Shown here: in pieces, positions 5,852 to 8,785 of the stretch | Position numbering within the stretch: the first letter of the stretch is position 1 | Layout of the letters: the number at the start of each line of letters is the position of its first letter | NCBI GenBank assembly: GCA_902790885.1 | Contig: CADATR010000066.1 | Span: forward strand, 1-8,785 | Direction of reading: 5' to 3' | DNA from: an uncultured Eubacteriales bacterium | GTDB taxonomy: Bacteria > Bacillota_A > Clostridia > Peptostreptococcales > Anaerovoracaceae | DNA: 8,785 nucleotides | Made by a program: the position numbers and the translations under genes | The notes under the pieces: generated by a model | What the model was told of the DNA's origin: nothing | The model's input: only the letters and a program-made list of their open reading frames with translations | Database searches by the model: none

Positions 5852-7693
5852 ATGATCAAAGTGCTTGACAGCTTTGTCGCGGATAAGATCGCAGCCGGAG
5901 AGGTGATCGAAAGGCCGGTCTCCGCGGTAAAGGAACTGATCGAAAACTCAATAGACGCCGGAGCGGGCTCGATCATCGTTGAGATACGCAAGGGAGGCAA
6001 GTCGTATATACGTGTGACAGATGACGGATGCGGCATCTCTTATGATGAGTCCGAAACCGCCTTCCTGAGGCACGCCACGAGCAAGATCAGCGGCATCACA
6101 GATCTCGACAACATAGTCTCGCTTGGGTTCAGAGGCGAGGCGCTGGCCAGCATTTCCGCGGTATCGAGGCTTACGATGGTCACGCGAAGAGCTGAGGATG
6201 TATCGGGCGTTAAGCTTGTGCTCCACGGCGGCAGAGTCGTTTCAAAGGAGCGTACAGGCTGCAATACCGGCACTACAGTGATAGTCGAAGATCTCTTCTA
6301 CAATACTCCGGCCAGGCGCAAATTCATGAAAACAGACGCCCGTGAAGCTTCGTCCATAATCGAGCTTATACAGCAGTACGCTGTATGCTATTCGGGCATC
6401 CGATTCATGATGATCAATAATGGCATGACTCTTTTCTCCACGAGCGGCGACGGTGACGCGCATGCGGTCATAAGTCTGCTGTATCCGTCTGTGGCGAAAA
6501 ACGGTCTTATCCCGGTAAGCAGCGATATTGTAACAGGATTTGTCTCAGACCCGGGAAGCACCATGAGCACCAGAAAGGGACAGCTTTTCTTTGTCAACGG
6601 AAGGCTGGTCTCGAGCGCGGTCATAGAAAAGGGACTCGAGGAAGGTTATCAGGGACGCGTATTCAGCGGGTTCCCTGCAGCAGTCCTCTTCATCGAGGCT
6701 GAGCCTTCTGATATCGATGTAAACATCCATCCGGGAAAGCTCGAGATAAGATTCCTCAGGCAGGATGAAATCAGAAGCGGCATAGCAGAGGCTGTCAGCA
6801 GGGCCGTAATGACCGGAGCCGGAATTCCTAAAGGTTTTGTAAAGAACATTGAAAGCGCTCCTGAAAAACAGTTAAATGTTGATGTTCCCAAAAGGGAAGA
6901 TACAGAGCAGACCTCAATAAAGGTTTTTCTGAAAAGACTTGATGATCAGAGCTCCCGCGAGCTTCCTGAAGCCGGCACAGCCCCTGAGACTGCAGCGGTT
7001 TCAGAGGTCGCCGAAGAAGCGGTCACGGATTACATCCCGCTTTCTTCACCGGTAAAAGGAACAGCACCAGTACCTGCACCAGTACCTGCACCGGCACCTG
7101 TGCCGGCTGCGGCACCTTTTGATTTCGCGGATCTCACTTACAAGGGGTATATTTTCAACACATACATCATAATGCAGGGCAATGATGAGGTATATATCTT
7201 CGACCAGCACGCCGCACACGAGCGCGTCTTCTACGAGAAGTTCATGCGCGGGTACAACAACTCCGCACACTCACCACAGCCCGTTCTCACGGCCTTCACA
7301 ATCAGCGTGAGCAATGATGTATACTCAATGAGCGGAGAATGGCTCGGCGATCTTGTTCGCATGGGCTATGATATCGAAGATTTCGGAGACTGCACGTTCA
7401 TAGTAAGAGGGATACCTCCGTATATGAGCATAGACGAGGCTGAAGGCTTCGCCCGCGGCTATACCGAAGCTGTCGGAGAGAACGGCGGCGTCAACAGGAT
7501 AGTAGTCGACAAACTAATCACAAAATCGTGCAAGTCTGCCGTAAAAGCACATGACGTGCTTTCAGAACATGAAATTACCGATCTCATGTCACAGCTCGCG
7601 GAGTGCGATAATCCGTACTCCTGTCCTCACGGACGTCCGACATTCATACGGATAAGCAGCTATGACATCGAAAGATCGTTCAGACGTAAATAG
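5852..7693 (+). CDS. mutL: DNA mismatch repair protein MutL with endonuclease motif
   Basis: MutL links mismatch recognition by MutS to strand removal. The 613-residue protein has an N-terminal GHKL ATPase: ELIENSIDAGA with catalytic E28 and Mg-binding N32, DDGCGI (57-62) and GFRGEAL (92-98). The C-terminal dimerisation domain has DQHA(X)2E(X)4E (D451 to E462), SCKSAVKAHD (C560) and CPHGRP (591-596). Together these form the metal-binding nuclease site of MutL proteins that nick DNA themselves, as in bacteria lacking MutH. QPVLTA (476-481) resembles the sliding-clamp-binding peptide QxxLxP, although the final Pro is Ala. The two domains are joined by a low-complexity linker (about residues 335-422), rich in Pro, Ala, Val and Glu, which ends in a repeat. 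The gene starts one base after the mutS stop, with GGGGAG (5833-5838) inside mutS as a distant ribosome binding site, so translation is likely coupled to mutS. Confidence 0.97.
   Translation: MIKVLDSFVADKIAAGEVIERPVSAVKELIENSIDAGAGSIIVEIRKGGKSYIRVTDDGCGISYDESETAFLRHATSKISGITDLDNIVSLGFRGEALASISAVSRLTMVTRRAEDVSGVKLVLHGGRVVSKERTGCNTGTTVIVEDLFYNTPARRKFMKTDAREASSIIELIQQYAVCYSGIRFMMINNGMTLFSTSGDGDAHAVISLLYPSVAKNGLIPVSSDIVTGFVSDPGSTMSTRKGQLFFVNGRLVSSAVIEKGLEEGYQGRVFSGFPAAVLFIEAEPSDIDVNIHPGKLEIRFLRQDEIRSGIAEAVSRAVMTGAGIPKGFVKNIESAPEKQLNVDVPKREDTEQTSIKVFLKRLDDQSSRELPEAGTAPETAAVSEVAEEAVTDYIPLSSPVKGTAPVPAPVPAPAPVPAAAPFDFADLTYKGYIFNTYIIMQGNDEVYIFDQHAAHERVFYEKFMRGYNNSAHSPQPVLTAFTISVSNDVYSMSGEWLGDLVRMGYDIEDFGDCTFIVRGIPPYMSIDEAEGFARGYTEAVGENGGVNRIVVDKLITKSCKSAVKAHDVLSEHEITDLMSQLAECDNPYSCPHGRPTFIRISSYDIERSFRRK
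7064..7117 (+). repeat. 12-bp tandem repeat in the mutL linker
   Basis: The unit GCACCAGTACCT occurs twice exactly (7064-7075, 7076-7087). A third copy with two changes (7088-7099), a diverged fourth (7100-7111) and a half copy (7112-7117) follow. It encodes alternating Ala-Pro-Val-Pro units, residues 405-422 of MutL, directly before the C-terminal domain. Each unit is four codons, so gain or loss of a unit keeps the frame and only changes linker length. Confidence 0.9.
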
Positions 7694-7742
7694 CGGGGAG
7701 GCAGATCCCTCCTGCAGATGATTCGGAGAGAATACAAAACAA

Positions 7743-8675
7743 ATGAAAAACACGGTATATATTATTTCGGGTCCTACAGCGTCGGGCAAGAGCCTGATCG
7801 CTTACTACCTCGCGAAGCGTATACACGGCGAGATAGTCAACTGTGACTCGGTCCAGCTGTATAAATACATGGACATCGGAAGCGCCAAGCCTTCGGGTAC
7901 GGCGATGTCCGAGGTAAAGCATCATCTCTATTCGATTGAGGATCCTTCAGTAAACATGACTGTTGCCGATTACAGGAAACTCGCCCTCGAGGCTATTGAT
8001 GACATACTTGCGAGGGGCAAGACCCCGATAGTATGCGGCGGTACGGGCCTGTATCTCAACGCCATACTTTACGACATGGACTTCGGCGCGGCGCCTGATG
8101 ACGAGGAGCGCAGACAGGAGCTTGAGGAACTGGCGGCTGAGCGCGGCACAGAATACATGCACGAGTACCTGCAGGGCCTCGATCCTGATGCGGCGTCCAG
8201 GATACACCCTAACAACACGCGCAAAATAATACGCGCGATCGAAGCCTACGAGCACGGCAAGGGCATAAAAGATCTTTCGGAATGCGAGATCAATCCTGAC
8301 TACGATTTCAGGTTCTACGCTCTTACCATGAAAAGGGAATGGCTCTATGACAGGATCAACCGCAGGGTATCCAGGCTGTTCGATCAGGGCCTCGTCAACG
8401 AGGTGAGCGATCTTCTGAACAGGGGATACACCGAGGATCTTCCGGCGATGAAAGCCATCGGCTATAAGGAAGTGATCGGTTTTCTCAAGGGCGAATACGA
8501 TATTTATGACGCGAAAGAGCTCATAATGAAGAACACCAGACATTTCGCCAAGAGGCAGTACACCTGGCTCAAGAGATATGATTTTCTCAACTGGATCGAG
8601 ATCGAAAAGGGCGATACAGTCGGAGAGATAGTCGACCGCATACTTGGTGAAGATCATAAAGCCGAATATGAGTGA
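7743..8675 (+). CDS. miaA: tRNA dimethylallyltransferase MiaA
   Basis: MiaA transfers the dimethylallyl group of DMAPP to N6 of adenosine 37, next to the anticodon, in tRNAs that read codons starting with U. This gives i6A, which MiaB can later methylthiolate. The 310-residue protein has the usual length. Motifs are the P-loop GPTASGKS (residues 10-17), DSVQLYKYMDIGSAKP (35-50, with the general-base Asp and substrate contacts), VADY (74-77), GGTGLY (99-104), HPNNTRKIIRAIE in the tRNA-binding region, MKAIGYKE and KRQYTWLK (270-277, family form RRQxTWF). A 49-base gap follows mutL. GGAG at 7725-7728 is 14 bases from the ATG, a rather long spacing. The order mutS-mutL-miaA is common in Firmicutes and suggests one transcript. 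The stop codon overlaps a possible GTG start of the next frame. Confidence 0.97.
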   Translation: MKNTVYIISGPTASGKSLIAYYLAKRIHGEIVNCDSVQLYKYMDIGSAKPSGTAMSEVKHHLYSIEDPSVNMTVADYRKLALEAIDDILARGKTPIVCGGTGLYLNAILYDMDFGAAPDDEERRQELEELAAERGTEYMHEYLQGLDPDAASRIHPNNTRKIIRAIEAYEHGKGIKDLSECEINPDYDFRFYALTMKREWLYDRINRRVSRLFDQGLVNEVSDLLNRGYTEDLPAMKAIGYKEVIGFLKGEYDIYDAKELIMKNTRHFAKRQYTWLKRYDFLNWIEIEKGDTVGEIVDRILGEDHKAEYE

Positions 8676-8683
8676 TCAGCGAC

Positions 8684-8785
8684 ATGGCGAAGAGCACATA
8701 CAGCAGCAAGGAATTCAGGTCGCATAATAAAAGCGACAAACCTGACAATATCGTTAAAAAAGAAAACGATATTTACATGGAATGC
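8684..8785 (+). CDS. Unrecognised protein, 5' part
   Basis: An open frame of 34 codons begins at ATG 8684 and continues past the window end. The visible residues start MAKSTYSSKEF and end ENDIYMEC; they are hydrophilic and rich in Lys, Ser, Asp and Asn, with no signal peptide, membrane segment or known motif. It does not look like Hfq, which often follows miaA. A GTG at 8672 in the same frame overlaps the miaA stop (GTGA) and is an alternative start that would couple the two genes; neither start has a good ribosome binding site. The close position after miaA and the same strand support a real gene in the same operon, but the length seen is too short to be sure. Confidence 0.5.
   Translation, partial: MAKSTYSSKEFRSHNKSDKPDNIVKKENDIYMEC
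8747..8773. repeat. Perfect 9-bp inverted repeat
   Basis: AATATCGTT (8747-8755) and AACGATATT (8765-8773) are exact reverse complements separated by 9 purines (AAAAAAGAA). The repeat lies within the unrecognised 3' frame and could form a hairpin in RNA or a protein-binding dyad in DNA. It has no U-run after it, so it is not a terminator. No function can be assigned; chance is possible in such AT-rich sequence. Confidence 0.6.

Noticed and set aside
7697..7712. Short inverted repeat GGAGG-CAGATC-CCTCC after the mutL stop
   Set aside because: Only five pairs (plus one G-U) and no U-tract after it; too weak to call a terminator, and the gap to miaA is short.
7947..8657. 236-codon minus-strand frame within miaA
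   Set aside because: It overlaps a complete miaA with all family motifs and shows no ribosome binding site or domain of its own.
1..8785. Signs of a novel system such as phage defence, mobile element, CRISPR or RNA gene
   Set aside because: No transposase, integrase, toxin-antitoxin-like pair, direct-repeat array, tRNA or rRNA was seen; nearly every base belongs to a well-known housekeeping gene.

Overview
This window looks like an ordinary housekeeping stretch of a bacterial chromosome, about 50% GC by eye. It most resembles the Clostridia (Firmicutes). The pointers are the xseB-ispA-tlyA and mutS-mutL-miaA neighbourhoods, AGGAG-type ribosome binding sites, a MutL with an endonuclease motif and no sign of MutH. 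An amino-acid-fermenting gut or rumen clostridium would fit, but that is inference and no genus can be named from the sequence alone. All genes are on the + strand, packed almost without gaps. No RNA gene, mobile element, CRISPR array or phage remnant was seen.

Region 1 (1-1869) is the tail of a tightly coupled operon. It holds the 3' end of xseB (exonuclease VII small subunit), ispA (a farnesyl-diphosphate synthase-type prenyltransferase whose likely start overlaps xseB by 14 bases), and tlyA (an rRNA 2'-O-methyltransferase with an S4 domain). In many Firmicutes dxs lies between ispA and tlyA, and nadK, argR and recN follow. Here dxs is absent from that position and the next gene is an aminotransferase.

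Region 2 (1870-3201) is a separate unit. It carries a class I/II PLP-dependent aminotransferase with a strong ribosome binding site, possible promoters just upstream, and a perfect 10-bp hairpin just after its stop. Its codon choice differs sharply from both flanks: Ile is almost only ATC, Arg almost only AGA, Pro mostly CCT, and Thr ACA or ACT. This suggests a highly expressed metabolic gene between modestly expressed housekeeping genes.

Region 3 (3202-8675) is mutS, mutL and miaA. MutS and MutL are intact, with all key ATPase motifs. MutL has the DQHA(X)2E(X)4E nuclease motif of MutH-independent mismatch repair, and both proteins have candidate sliding-clamp-binding peptides. MutL also has a Pro/Ala/Val-rich linker encoded by a 12-bp tandem repeat. 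MiaA prenylates A37 of tRNAs using DMAPP, the same C5 unit that IspA uses as its starter.

Region 4 (8676-8785) holds the start of an unrecognised gene that runs off the window and contains a perfect 9-bp inverted repeat. I found no convincing new biological system. The observations worth following are the codon-usage contrast of the aminotransferase, the altered operon layout, the repeat in the MutL linker and the unknown 3' gene.
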